Shown here in pieces: positions 54,501 to 62,124 of a stretch of 64,000 nt of DNA. Every line of letters begins with the position of its first letter. Within the stretch, counting starts at the first letter, position 1. The stretch spans positions 5,322,501-5,386,500 of the forward strand of contig NZ_CP017886.1 of the NCBI RefSeq assembly GCF_001874645.1, written 5' to 3'. Below the pieces are notes generated by a model that saw only the letters and a program-made list of their open reading frames with translations, did not search any database and was not told the DNA's origin. This DNA is from Pseudomonas frederiksbergensis. Lineage in GTDB: Bacteria > Pseudomonadota > Gammaproteobacteria > Pseudomonadales > Pseudomonadaceae. A program made the position numbers and the translations under genes.

Positions 54501-56442
54501 CGTCGGCGACATGGCCGGTGACGTGTTCGGTAACGGCTTGCTGATGTCCGAGAAGCTGCAACTGGTTGCAGCGTTCAACCACCTGCACATCTTCATCGAC
54601 CCGAATCCACAGCCAGCCAACAGCTTCGCCGAGCGTCAGCGTCTGTTCGATCTGCCGCGTTCGGCGTGGTCGGATTACGACACCAGCATCATGTCTGAAG
54701 GCGGCGGGATCTTCTCTCGTAGCGCGAAAAGCATCGCGATTTCCCCGCAGATGAAAGAGCGTTTCGACATTCAGGCCGACAAGCTGACCCCGACCGAACT
54801 GCTGAATGCCTTGCTCAAGGCGCCAGTGGATCTGCTGTGGAACGGCGGTATCGGTACGTACGTCAAAGCCAGCAGCGAAAGCCACGCCGATGTCGGCGAC
54901 AAGGCCAACGATGCACTGCGCGTGAACGGCAACGAACTGCGCTGCAAAGTCGTGGGCGAGGGCGGTAACCTCGGTATGACCCAACTGGGTCGTGTCGAAT
55001 TCGGCCTCAATGGCGGCGGCTCCAACACTGACTTCATCGACAACGCCGGTGGCGTGGACTGCTCCGACCACGAAGTCAACATCAAGATCCTGCTGAACGA
55101 AGTGGTTCAGGCCGGCGACATGACCGAGAAGCAACGTAATCAGTTGCTTGGCAGCATGACCGACGAAGTCGGTGGTCTGGTGCTCGGCAACAACTACAAG
55201 CAGACTCAGGCCCTGTCCCTGGCAGCCCGCCGTGCCTACGAGCGGATTGCCGAGTACAAGCGTCTGATGAACGACCTGGAAGGCCGTGGCAAGCTGGATC
55301 GTGCCATTGAGTTCCTGCCGTCGGAGGAATTGCTCAACGAGCGCGTTGCGGCAGGTCATGGCTTGACCCGTGCCGAGCTGTCGGTGCTGATCTCCTACAG
55401 CAAGATCGACCTGAAAGAAGCACTGCTCAACTCGCAAGTGCCGGACGACGATTACCTGACCCGCGACATGGAAACCGCTTTCCCGCCGATGCTGGTCAGC
55501 AAGTTCTCCGAGGCCATGCGTCGTCACCGTCTGAAGCGTGAGATCGTCAGCACCCAGATCGCCAACGACCTGGTCAACCACATGGGCATCACCTTCGTTC
55601 AACGACTCAAAGAGTCGACCGGCATGAGCCCGGCGAACGTGGCCGGTGCGTATGTGATCGTGCGTGACATCTTCCATCTCCCGCACTGGTTCCGTCAGAT
55701 AGAGGCACTGGATTACCAGGTTTCGGCCGACGTACAACTGGAGCTGATGGATGAACTGATGCGTCTGGGCCGTCGTGCCACTCGCTGGTTCCTGCGCAGC
55801 CGTCGCAACGAGCAGAACGCAGCGCGAGACGTCGCACACTTCGGTCCACATCTGGCAGCCCTGGGCCTCAAGCTCGACGAACTGCTGGAAGGTCCGACCC
55901 GCGAAGGCTGGCAGACCCGCTATCAGGCCTACGTCGCCGCTGGCGTACCTGAGTTGCTGGCGCGCATGGTTGCAGGCACTACTCACCTGTACACCTTGCT
56001 GCCAATCATCGAGGCTGCGGACGTGACCGGCCAGAACGCAGCGGACGTGGCCAAGGCCTACTTCGCCGTGGGCAGCGCTCTGGACATCACCTGGTACCTG
56101 CAACAGATCAGCGCTCTGCCGGTGGAAAACAACTGGCAAGCACTGGCCCGTGAAGCGTTCCGCGATGACATCGACTGGCAACAACGGGCGATCACCATCT
56201 CGGTCCTGCAACAGGGCGACGGCACTCAGGACGTGGAAACGCGTCTGGCAGTGTGGATGGACCAGAACCGGGGCATGATCGAGCGCTGGCGTGCCATGCT
56301 GGTGGATATCCGTGCCGCCAGCGGCACCGACTACGCCATGTACGCGGTAGCCAACCGCGAACTGCTGGACCTGGCGTTGAGTGGTCAAGCGGTAGTGCCT
56401 GCCGCTGTCACTGCCAGCGCCGAGCTGGAGCCTGTGGCCTGA
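51541..56442 (+). CDS. gdhB: NAD-specific glutamate dehydrogenase, 180-kDa type
   Basis: 1633 residues, the large (L-GDH180) type. The long N-terminal ACT-like region (HHDLPFLVDSVRTELNRRGYSIHTLQ, KSEIKGFLEWMVGNHFTFLGYEEF) precedes the catalytic domain with RFGNVARGGLRWSDREEDY, KAQQVKNSVIVPVGAKGGF, DPYLVVAADKGTATFSDIAN and the NAD loop VVGVGDMAGDVFGNG. It converts glutamate to 2-oxoglutarate and ammonia. ATG 51541 has GGAG 8 nt upstream. A strong terminator follows. In P. aeruginosa the enzyme is arginine-induced; no ArgR site was assigned here. Confidence 0.95.
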   Translation: MAFFTAASKADFQHQLQAALAQHISEQALPQVALFAEQFFGIISLDELTQRRLSDLAGCTLSAWRLLERFDHAQPQVRVYNPDYERHGWQSTHTAVEVLHHDLPFLVDSVRTELNRRGYSIHTLQTTVLSVRRGAKGELLEILPKGTHGDGIQQESLMYLEIDRCAHTAELNVLSKELEQVLGEVRVAVADFEPMKAKVQELIDGIDKSKFAVDADEKSEIKGFLEWMVGNHFTFLGYEEFVVRDGQDGGHIEYDQNSFLGLTRLLRAGLTAEDLRIEDYAVNYLREPTPLSFAKAAHPSRVHRPAYPDYVSIRQIDASGKVIKECRFMGLYTSSVYGESVRVIPYIRRKVDVIEQRSGFQAKAHLGKELAQVLEVLPRDDLFQTPVDELFSTVMSIVQIQERNKIRVFLRKDPYGRFCYCLAYVPRDIYSTEVRQKIQQVLMDRLKASDCEFWTFFSESVLARVQLILRVDPKNRLDIDPLLLEKEVVQACRSWQDDYANLVVDSFGEAQGTNVLADFPKGFPAGYRERFAAHSAVVDMQHLLSLSEKNPLVMSFYQPLGQVSGQRELHCKLYHADTPLALSDVLPILENLGLRVLGEFPYRLRHNNGREFWIHDFAFTAAEGLELDIQQLNDTLQDAFVHIVRGDAENDAFNRLVLTAGLPWRDVALLRAYARYLKQIRLGFDLGYIASTLNNHTDIARELTRLFKTRFYLARKLTADDLDDKQQRLEHAILTALDDVQVLNEDRILRRYLDLIKATLRTNFYQTDANGQNKSYFSFKFNPHAIPELPKPVPKFEIFVYSPRVEGVHLRFGNVARGGLRWSDREEDYRTEVLGLVKAQQVKNSVIVPVGAKGGFLPRRLPLGGSRDEIAAEGIACYRIFISGLLDITDNLKDGALVPPANVVRHDDDDPYLVVAADKGTATFSDIANGIAIDYGFWLGDAFASGGSAGYDHKKMGITAKGAWVGVQRHFRERGINVQEDSITVVGVGDMAGDVFGNGLLMSEKLQLVAAFNHLHIFIDPNPQPANSFAERQRLFDLPRSAWSDYDTSIMSEGGGIFSRSAKSIAISPQMKERFDIQADKLTPTELLNALLKAPVDLLWNGGIGTYVKASSESHADVGDKANDALRVNGNELRCKVVGEGGNLGMTQLGRVEFGLNGGGSNTDFIDNAGGVDCSDHEVNIKILLNEVVQAGDMTEKQRNQLLGSMTDEVGGLVLGNNYKQTQALSLAARRAYERIAEYKRLMNDLEGRGKLDRAIEFLPSEELLNERVAAGHGLTRAELSVLISYSKIDLKEALLNSQVPDDDYLTRDMETAFPPMLVSKFSEAMRRHRLKREIVSTQIANDLVNHMGITFVQRLKESTGMSPANVAGAYVIVRDIFHLPHWFRQIEALDYQVSADVQLELMDELMRLGRRATRWFLRSRRNEQNAARDVAHFGPHLAALGLKLDELLEGPTREGWQTRYQAYVAAGVPELLARMVAGTTHLYTLLPIIEAADVTGQNAADVAKAYFAVGSALDITWYLQQISALPVENNWQALAREAFRDDIDWQQRAITISVLQQGDGTQDVETRLAVWMDQNRGMIERWRAMLVDIRAASGTDYAMYAVANRELLDLALSGQAVVPAAVTASAELEPVA

Positions 56443-56456
56443 TCAGGCGTTGAATG

Positions 56457-56490
56457 AAAAAGCCCCGTATCGAAAGATACGGGGCTTTTT
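56457..56490 (+). terminator. Terminator of gdhB
   Basis: 15-bp stem AAAAAGCCCCGTATC/GATACGGGGCTTTTT with a GAAA loop and T-run, 14 bp after the stop. Symmetric, so it can also stop convergent transcription. Confidence 0.9.
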
Positions 56491-56537
56491 TTATTTTCAG
56501 ACGTTGCGTAGGGTTCGCGTATGACTGACGGGGATCA

Positions 56538-57140
56538 TCAATCATCGTCCGAGTGCGGTCTTGGCTCGATGTACAAGGGATAGGGTTCAGCACGGGTTGG
56601 ATAGGGGACGTTGCGTTCCAGGATCCTCAGGTTGAACGTCACAGTGTCCCCGGATTGATCGCCATAACAGTAAATTTTCGGGTTCTGTATCAATTGTCTT
56701 TTTACAGTGCCCGCATGGCGGGCCTTGAGATAAACAGTGGCGTCGTTTGTTTTGAGATCATCAAGGGTGATGATGCCTTGATCGAGATTCAGCAAATTAA
56801 ATGAAGTTGTGTCGCCACCGGCACCTGGAAACGCTCCCAGAATACCCACGTTGTTTTTGCTGAAATATTTCCCGAAATACGCTTCGCTACGAATCTGAAT
56901 GTTGTAGTAATCGCCATGACACCGGAAGTACACAATCATCTCATCCGAACGAGTGCGGGTGTTGACGTCCTGCGCCCGTTGAGCCCGTACCATTTTCTTC
57001 GTGGTTTCAGAATATCGATGAAAGGTGGTCAGAAGATTGTCTTGGCCTGCGCTGCTGGAGAGCATTTGATCGAAGAATTTCATCTTTGTTTCATCGCATC
57101 GGATGCACGCAATAAATGATCTTTCCTGTTCCGTACTCAT
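56538..57140 (-). CDS. Unknown protein, lower GC than neighbours
   Basis: 200 residues, no signal peptide. Central part ITLDDLKTNDATVYLKARHA, and a repeat-like strand pattern (VKRQLIQNPKIYCYGDQSG then TFNLRILERNVPYP) suggests a beta-rich domain. No family is recognised. Its codon use is more AT-rich than the flanking genes and it sits beside the inverted DUF6124/REP module, so recent gain is possible. Confidence 0.55.
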   Translation of the reverse strand: MSTEQERSFIACIRCDETKMKFFDQMLSSSAGQDNLLTTFHRYSETTKKMVRAQRAQDVNTRTRSDEMIVYFRCHGDYYNIQIRSEAYFGKYFSKNNVGILGAFPGAGGDTTSFNLLNLDQGIITLDDLKTNDATVYLKARHAGTVKRQLIQNPKIYCYGDQSGDTVTFNLRILERNVPYPTRAEPYPLYIEPRPHSDDD

Positions 57141-57585
57141 AAAATCTCCATTGTTCTGAGTGGTTCGCGTCGTGCGAATTTGCAGAATAATGGACGTGGC
57201 ATTAATTGATAACGGAAAACAGTTGCCCGATATTGCCGCGAAGCAGTCAACCGAATAAAGGGTTGAGTGCTAAATAAAGAAAGCCCCGTATTGAGCAGCA
57301 CCTGGTCTTGCAGCACGGTAACCTTTTCCTGATGACCGGCGGCCTCATGGGCGAATACCGAGGTGGAAACGGTCAGGGTCGAGCAACAAGGGGAGCGGCA
57401 CAGAAGCGCAAAACGTTCATGGTTTTTCACCCGCAGTGGGTTAGTGGTCAGGGACCAATCTAGTGCGCCACCCTCGACAATCAAACAGACAATATTCGAG
57501 AAGGTCAGGGGACCAATGGCGTACAGAAAAACGAAAAGATTGTCCGAGCGCGGCCCGAACCTGCGGCAGCTACAGGGCTGCGCCC
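57141..57585. other. Intergenic stretch, no clear gene
   Basis: Minus-strand frames here cover REP-related sequence and show no consistent coding pattern. A segment reading SVFAHEAAGHQEKVTVLQDQ could be a fragment of an exported protein, but no start or end fits. Confidence 0.35.
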
Positions 57586-57743
57586 GTAGCAGCTGTCGAG
57601 CCCGCGAGGCTGCGTCGGTCTGGGCCGCATCCGGACACAGCGGTCGTAAAATCAAGCAACACGTTCTTTCAGGCAAACCGCATACGCAGGATTTGCGAGG
57701 ACTTCGTCCTCGAGCGCAGCCTCGCGGGCTCGACAGCTGCTAC
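57586..57743. repeat. REP pair, family B
   Basis: Forward GTAGCAGCTGTCGAGCCCGC (57586-57618) and inverted copy (57711-57743). It is the counterpart of 38192-38336 in the inverted module. Confidence 0.88.
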
Positions 57744-57841
57744 GGGTGTTTAAGCTTGCCCACGCAATGCCCATCAGAGGCTACAGCGCCTTGCGTCGCG
57801 GCCTACACCTGCGCCAGAATCCGCCGGCTTGTGCGCTTTGG

Positions 57842-58086
57842 TCGTCGCCTCTATTGTTTCCGTGTCACTGCCCATCAGTGATCGGGTTTAGTAGCCTGCG
57901 TTAACTTTCCAACGGCAGCACGAGCGTCATCCAGTCAGGGCTTCCCTGCACTTGATGGTAGCTGTGCGCATGGCGCCCTCGGGCGCGCCGGTTTTGGTGG
58001 GTTACCCGGTCTACTAACTTGCGCACAGCTGCCACCCTTTCGTTTAGTAGCGCAATGGTTGCAGCCCTACTAACGGATGACCCCCA
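57842..58086 (+). promoter_or_regulatory. DUF6124 leader, copy 2
   Basis: Hairpin TCACTG-CCCAT-CAGTGA (57865-57881), then TTTAGTAG (57887-57894), CTACTAA (58011-58017), TTTAGTAG (58043-58050) and CTACTAA (58067-58073). The first three repeats align with the TTGGCGG/CCGCCAA motifs of copy 1. A GC-rich hairpin GGCGCCCTCGGGCGCGCC (57972-57989) has no exact counterpart. Confidence 0.55.
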
Positions 58087-58458
58087 ATGTTTAAACCTAC
58101 GCCGAACCCTCCAGAAACCGACCCGGTTTCCCCCTACGCCTCCCTCGATTCAAAAGAACTCCACGCCGCCGCGCACCGTGCGCTCGATCATTACCTGGTA
58201 CTGCCCGAGACCAAGCAGTTGTTAGCCGACCGACGCCCCGGCTGCATTTTCGTCATCGCCCCCGACGTCGACTCTGAAACGCTACTCGCCCACGCCTGCG
58301 AGACGCTCGCCTCGGCCAATGTCATGGCCAGCGATCTGGCGTTTGAACTCGAAGGCCCCAAGCGCAATACCGCGCTGGCGATTCAGCAGATGATTTCTCT
58401 GGCTGAGTTGGCAGTGAATCGCGCACTGGATCACCTCGATCCACCTGAACCAGCGTAG
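58087..58458 (+). CDS. DUF6124-family protein, copy 2
   Basis: 123 residues starting MFKPTPNPPETDP, nearly identical to copy 1. Differences are Pro4 and Cys52 (Ala and Arg in copy 1). It ends 19 bp before a family A REP pair, as in copy 1. The function is unknown. Confidence 0.85.
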   Translation: MFKPTPNPPETDPVSPYASLDSKELHAAAHRALDHYLVLPETKQLLADRRPGCIFVIAPDVDSETLLAHACETLASANVMASDLAFELEGPKRNTALAIQQMISLAELAVNRALDHLDPPEPA

Positions 58459-58477
58459 TCGCCAGAGGTTGGGCAAT

Positions 58478-58553
58478 GATCGCAGGCTGCGCCAGCTCCT
58501 ACGCGGGATACTTCAATCGGCGAGCTGCCGCAGGCTGTGATCTTTTGATCTTG
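58478..58553. repeat. REP pair, family A
   Basis: Inverted unit GATCGCAGGCTGCGCCAGCT... (58478-58502) and forward unit GAGCTGCCGCAGGCTGTGAT... (58522-58553), placed between the DUF6124 gene and the monooxygenase stop. Confidence 0.85.
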
Positions 58554-58556
58554 TTT

Positions 58557-58850
58557 TTAGCGGATGGGAAAACTGTTGAAATCGACGCTGCTGGCCAGTC
58601 GGCTGTCGATCAGGCTGATGAAGCCTTGCACTTGCGGGCAGTCGAAGTGCGATCGCATGGCGGCTTCGGACTGCCAGTGGGCGCTGACCGTCCATCGATT
58701 GTCGTCTTCCGGGCAGCGGTCGACCATGTAGGCGTCGCAGCCAGGGAGTTCACGCAAGGTGTCGACGATCTTCTGCAATTGCCTGCCCAGTTCATCCGAG
58801 CAGCCAGCCGCGGCGTGTACCTGGACCGTATTGATTATTTCGTTGGGCAT
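58557..58850 (-). CDS. Antibiotic biosynthesis monooxygenase-like (ABM) protein
   Basis: 97 residues of the ferredoxin-like ABM fold: NTVQVHAAAGCSDELGRQLQKIVDTLRELPGC, then DDNRWTVSAHWQSEAAMRSHF. Family members are cofactor-free monooxygenases, heme-degrading enzymes or stress proteins, so function is open. AGGAG before ATG 58850. Confidence 0.8.
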   Translation of the reverse strand: MPNEIINTVQVHAAAGCSDELGRQLQKIVDTLRELPGCDAYMVDRCPEDDNRWTVSAHWQSEAAMRSHFDCPQVQGFISLIDSRLASSVDFNSFPIR

Positions 58851-59142
58851 CGCACACGCTCCTTTATCAAGCCGGACGGTTTTGGCTCACGGAGGAATAA
58901 CGCTTGTGCAGGATAGGCCTGTGCCCGGTGGCGGCCAACAGCCAATTGGCAGTAAAAGCAGCAGGCCAATAGACCTCAACAGACTTGCTGCAAAATGTCG
59001 CGCAGACGGTCCAGGGCGATATCGGTGTCGGGAAGAAGTTGCACCTCATCAATATCCGCGCCTCGCCACACTATTGCTGTCGTCACCCAGGTGATGATCC
59101 GTTTAGACTCGACTGCCACACTACCGTCAAGGACGAATCACC

Positions 59143-59664
59143 ATGCCTGCCGCCGATCCCATCATCACCATTGAGCGTTTCAACGAAGCCCATATCGAGG
59201 GCATCACCGTGCTTTACAACGATCCGGCGGTCGCTCGCCAAGTGCTGCAAATGCCGTTTCAGTCCACTGAAGTCTGGCGCAAGCGTCTGGCACCGGAGAA
59301 CGAACGCGTCGTGCAATTGGTGGCGCTGCACCAGGGTCAGGTGATTGGCAATGTCGGCCTGGAGCAGGTTTCGCGAATTCGTCGCAGCCATTGCGCCAAC
59401 ATCGGCATGGGCGTGGCGGTCGCGTGGCAAGGCAAGGGCGTTGGTTCCCGGCTGCTCGCGGCGGTGCTCGACCTCGCCGACAACTGGATGAACGTGCAAC
59501 GGGTCGAACTGTCAGTGTATGCGGATAACGAAGCCGCAATTGCGCTGTACCGCAAGTTTGGCTTCGACACAGAAGGGTTGTTTCGCGAGTATGCGGTGCG
59601 CGATGGCCTGCTGGTGGATGCCCTGAGCATGGCGCGTTTGCGCCGTCTGCTCAAGGCTTCCTGA
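59143..59664 (+). CDS. GNAT-family N-acetyltransferase
   Basis: 173 residues. The acetyl-CoA loop is in GVAVAWQGKGVGSRLLAAVLDLADNW, followed by LSVYADNEAAIALYRKFGFDTEG. It resembles the YhhY/PhnO-like group. Substrate unknown. Upstream 58851-59142 holds no gene I recognise. Confidence 0.87.
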   Translation: MPAADPIITIERFNEAHIEGITVLYNDPAVARQVLQMPFQSTEVWRKRLAPENERVVQLVALHQGQVIGNVGLEQVSRIRRSHCANIGMGVAVAWQGKGVGSRLLAAVLDLADNWMNVQRVELSVYADNEAAIALYRKFGFDTEGLFREYAVRDGLLVDALSMARLRRLLKAS

Positions 59665-59665
59665 G

Positions 59666-60358
59666 TCAGTCGCCCAAGGCGAATGCCACCGCCGCCTGCG
59701 CATGCAGTGCGGTGGTGTCGAGCAGCGGCAGCTCACTGTGTTCGGGTTTGATCAGCAGGCCGATTTCCGTGCAACCGAGGATGATCGCCTGAGCGCCACG
59801 CGCGGCCAGCGCTTGAATCACCTGCTGGTAAACCTGGCGTGACGCTTCGCTGATCACCCCGACGCAGAGTTCGTCGTAGATGATCCGGTGCACGGCCTGC
59901 CGTTCGGTGACATCCGGGATCAATACGGTTAAACCCTTGGCCTTGAGCCGATCCTTGAGGAAGTCCTGTTCCATGGTGAAGGCCGTGCCCAAAAAGCCGA
60001 CGGTCATCGCACCCATGTCCATGGCGGCCTGAGCTGTCGGGTCGGCGATGTGCAGAAACGGCACCGAAATCACTGCCTGAATCTGTTCGGCCACTTTATG
60101 CATGGTGTTGGTACACAGCACCACACACTCGGCACCACCGGCTTCAAGCCTGCGGGCGGCATCCGCCAGAATCAGCGCCGCGTCATCCCAGCGCCCGTCG
60201 CGCTGGGCCTGTTCGACAGGGCCGAAGTCAACGCTGTACATTAGCAATTTCGCCGAGCGCAACGGCCCGAGCCGGTCGCGAACCTGCTGGTTGATGAGGC
60301 GGTAGTACTCGGCGCTGGACTCCCAGCTCATGCCGCCGATAAGGCCGATGGTGCGCAT
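59666..60358 (-). CDS. Aspartate/glutamate racemase family protein
   Basis: 230 residues starting MRTIGLIGGMSWESSAEYYR, typical of the YgeA-type aspartate racemase branch. Two catalytic Cys are in VVLCTNTMHKV and ILGCTEIGLL. AGGAG lies 8 nt before ATG 60358. A divergent AraC-type regulator may control it. It converges with the acetyltransferase, with stops 1 bp apart. Confidence 0.88.
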   Translation of the reverse strand: MRTIGLIGGMSWESSAEYYRLINQQVRDRLGPLRSAKLLMYSVDFGPVEQAQRDGRWDDAALILADAARRLEAGGAECVVLCTNTMHKVAEQIQAVISVPFLHIADPTAQAAMDMGAMTVGFLGTAFTMEQDFLKDRLKAKGLTVLIPDVTERQAVHRIIYDELCVGVISEASRQVYQQVIQALAARGAQAIILGCTEIGLLIKPEHSELPLLDTTALHAQAAVAFALGD

Positions 60359-60437
60359 GGTGTGCTCCTGTGATGGCTGACTTCTGTTCAAGCGAGTTTC
60401 CCGTGGCGCATTGGCTAGATCTATCAGGAAATTTCAC

Positions 60438-61208
60438 ATGCCTGGCCCGCTGAGTCAGAGGCTGCTGAGTGGCAAGCTCTGCCTGCAACTCCTGCCGCGT
60501 GCGGCCTACAGTGCTCGCGATCCGGCAATCGGGCAAACCCTTGGTGTGACGCTGGAGCGTCAGCAGGGCGTGCATGCCATCGAGTCGGATCGTCGGGTGG
60601 ATTTCGACACCTGGCCGGGCGTGCTGGCTTATACCCCGGCGGGCGTGGAAGTGTTTTCCGAATCGCCGGTGGGCGGCGAGTATCTGTTGGCGCGCTGGAG
60701 CGAGCCGTTGGCTGACGAGCCGAGATCCCTGTTTACCCATCGGGTTCAGTTGGGCGGCCATGCTCAGGCGTTGGCGCTGGGGCGCGAAGTCCGGCGATTG
60801 CTGCTTGATCCACAGCCAGACCAGTTCGCGTTGGACGAGTGCGCCTTGGCCTTCGCCGGTTTGCCGATCGTCGATAAACCTCAACGCCAGGCGCCGCACG
60901 CATTCTCGCGGGTGCTGGAGCAGATCGCCGAGCAGTTCGATCAGCCGTTGACCCTTGCGCAATTGGCAGCCACCAGCGGCCAGACCGAACTGCGCTTGCT
61001 ACGTGACTTCACCCGGGTCATCGGCCTCACGCCTCACGCGTATCTGGTCGAAGTTCGGGTTCAGGCGGCGCGGCGGCTGATCGAGCGCAGCTCGCTGCCA
61101 CTGGCGGCAATTGCCCAGGACAGCGGTTTCGCCCATCAGTCGCACATGGGCAGTGCCTTTCGCAAACTGCTGGGAATGACCCCCAGCCAATACCGCTCAC
61201 GCTTTTAG
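60438..61208 (+). CDS. AraC-family transcriptional regulator
   Basis: 256 residues. N-terminal cupin-like domain, C-terminal double HTH (LAQLAATSGQTELRLLRDFTRVIGLTPHAYL, then AIAQDSGFAHQSHMGSAFRKLLGMTPSQYR). Divergent from the racemase gene. ATG 60438 has AGGAA 8 nt before it. Confidence 0.9.
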   Translation: MPGPLSQRLLSGKLCLQLLPRAAYSARDPAIGQTLGVTLERQQGVHAIESDRRVDFDTWPGVLAYTPAGVEVFSESPVGGEYLLARWSEPLADEPRSLFTHRVQLGGHAQALALGREVRRLLLDPQPDQFALDECALAFAGLPIVDKPQRQAPHAFSRVLEQIAEQFDQPLTLAQLAATSGQTELRLLRDFTRVIGLTPHAYLVEVRVQAARRLIERSSLPLAAIAQDSGFAHQSHMGSAFRKLLGMTPSQYRSRF

Positions 61209-61278
61209 TCGTACGCCGGCAGCGTGCATCTGCCATGCTCAAACTCCGCAGTACTGCTTCAACCAAAGGAACACAGTA

Positions 61279-61773
61279 ATGGACGACGTACAGCAACTGG
61301 GTGAGATGCTTCGCCACTATGCAGAAAGCGAAGCGCACAAGAAGCAGCTGTTTGAAACCCAATCGGCGGTGTGGGCGACGCGTATTGGCGAGTTGTTCGG
61401 GCAGATCGAACAGTGGCTGGCACCGGTCAAGACGCCGCACCTGCTGGAAGTGAGCCGCGAAGACTATGTGGCGTTCGGGGCGAACGTGCCGGTCGAGAGC
61501 TCGACGTTCAAGACCGAAAAACTGAGCATTCTGATTGCCGGCAAACCGGTGGACATCGTGCCGGAAGTGATGGGTGCCGGTGGGCTGATTTCACTGGCGG
61601 TAATGGGCCTGACCGCTGCGCGTTACGGCAGTGTGTCGCTGGTGTGCCAGCCACCTTCTGCTGACTGGCAATGGCGCAAGACCAATGGTTTGAAAGACCC
61701 GGACATCTTTGCCTTCGATGCGAATTTTCTCGCCCTACAGTTGCAGAGCCTGATACCCCGCGAGCGGGGTTGA
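61279..61773 (+). CDS. Conserved protein of unknown function
   Basis: 164 residues, no signal peptide. N-terminal helical region (MDDVQQLGEMLRHYAESEAH), then strands with SILIAGKPVDIVPEVMG and GLISLAVMGLTAARYG. No family is recognised. AAAGGAA lies upstream of ATG 61279; a perfect palindrome follows. Confidence 0.6.
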   Translation: MDDVQQLGEMLRHYAESEAHKKQLFETQSAVWATRIGELFGQIEQWLAPVKTPHLLEVSREDYVAFGANVPVESSTFKTEKLSILIAGKPVDIVPEVMGAGGLISLAVMGLTAARYGSVSLVCQPPSADWQWRKTNGLKDPDIFAFDANFLALQLQSLIPRERG

Positions 61774-61806
61774 GCGCTACAGGTTTTGTGACCGACAAGT
61801 AACCCC

Positions 61807-61834
61807 TGAGGGAGCGAGCTTGCTCGCTCCCTCA
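61807..61834. repeat. Perfect 13-bp palindrome
   Basis: TGAGGGAGCGAGC-TT-GCTCGCTCCCTCA after the unknown gene. It shares its GGGAGC core with 29240-29253. It lacks a T-run, so it is likely an intergenic palindromic repeat and not a terminator. Confidence 0.65.
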
Positions 61835-61844
61835 CTGGACTGCG

Positions 61845-62066
61845 TCAAATCTCCAGATTCCCCCAGCCTGGCTTGGCCGCTTCGGGTGCAACTGCCTTGA
61901 CGGTCTTGCCGGTGGCCAACTCCACCCGCCGTGCTACTTCCGGGTCATCGGCAAACGGGATCAGACTGGCATCGTCCAGACTCTCGACCGACTGATGCCG
62001 CAAGCAGTACTCCACCGAAAAATACAGGCACGCCACGCCCAACAGATCCAGCATGACTTCGATCAT
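61845..62066 (-). CDS. ccoQ: CcoQ-like small membrane subunit
   Basis: 73 residues beginning with a hydrophobic helix (MIEVMLDLLGVACLYFSVEYCL), then a polar tail ending GWGNLEI. Next to ccoN, as in the orphan ccoN-ccoQ pairs of Pseudomonas. CcoQ stabilises cbb3 oxidase. The shorter start at 62066 gives a clean N-terminal helix. Confidence 0.7.
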   Translation of the reverse strand: MIEVMLDLLGVACLYFSVEYCLRHQSVESLDDASLIPFADDPEVARRVELATGKTVKAVAPEAAKPGWGNLEI

Positions 62067-62124
62067 GACGAACACTCCCTGAGATGAGAGACGCAAGCCA
62101 ATGAGGCTTGCGTCATGGGTAGGA

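Noticed and set aside
51670..56388. Very long open frame on the minus strand opposite gdhB
   Set aside because: It mirrors the gdhB codons in a high-GC gene; the plus-strand frame has full GDH motifs, while the antisense frame has no recognisable domain and no proper start.
57137..57676. 179-codon frame on the minus strand after the unknown gene
   Set aside because: It includes REP sequence (DAASRARQLLRAQP) and changes character midway; no consistent coding signal.
58867..59052. 61-codon frame between the ABM and GNAT genes
   Set aside because: No ribosome site, and composition unlike protein (many Cys, Trp and Pro); probably non-coding.
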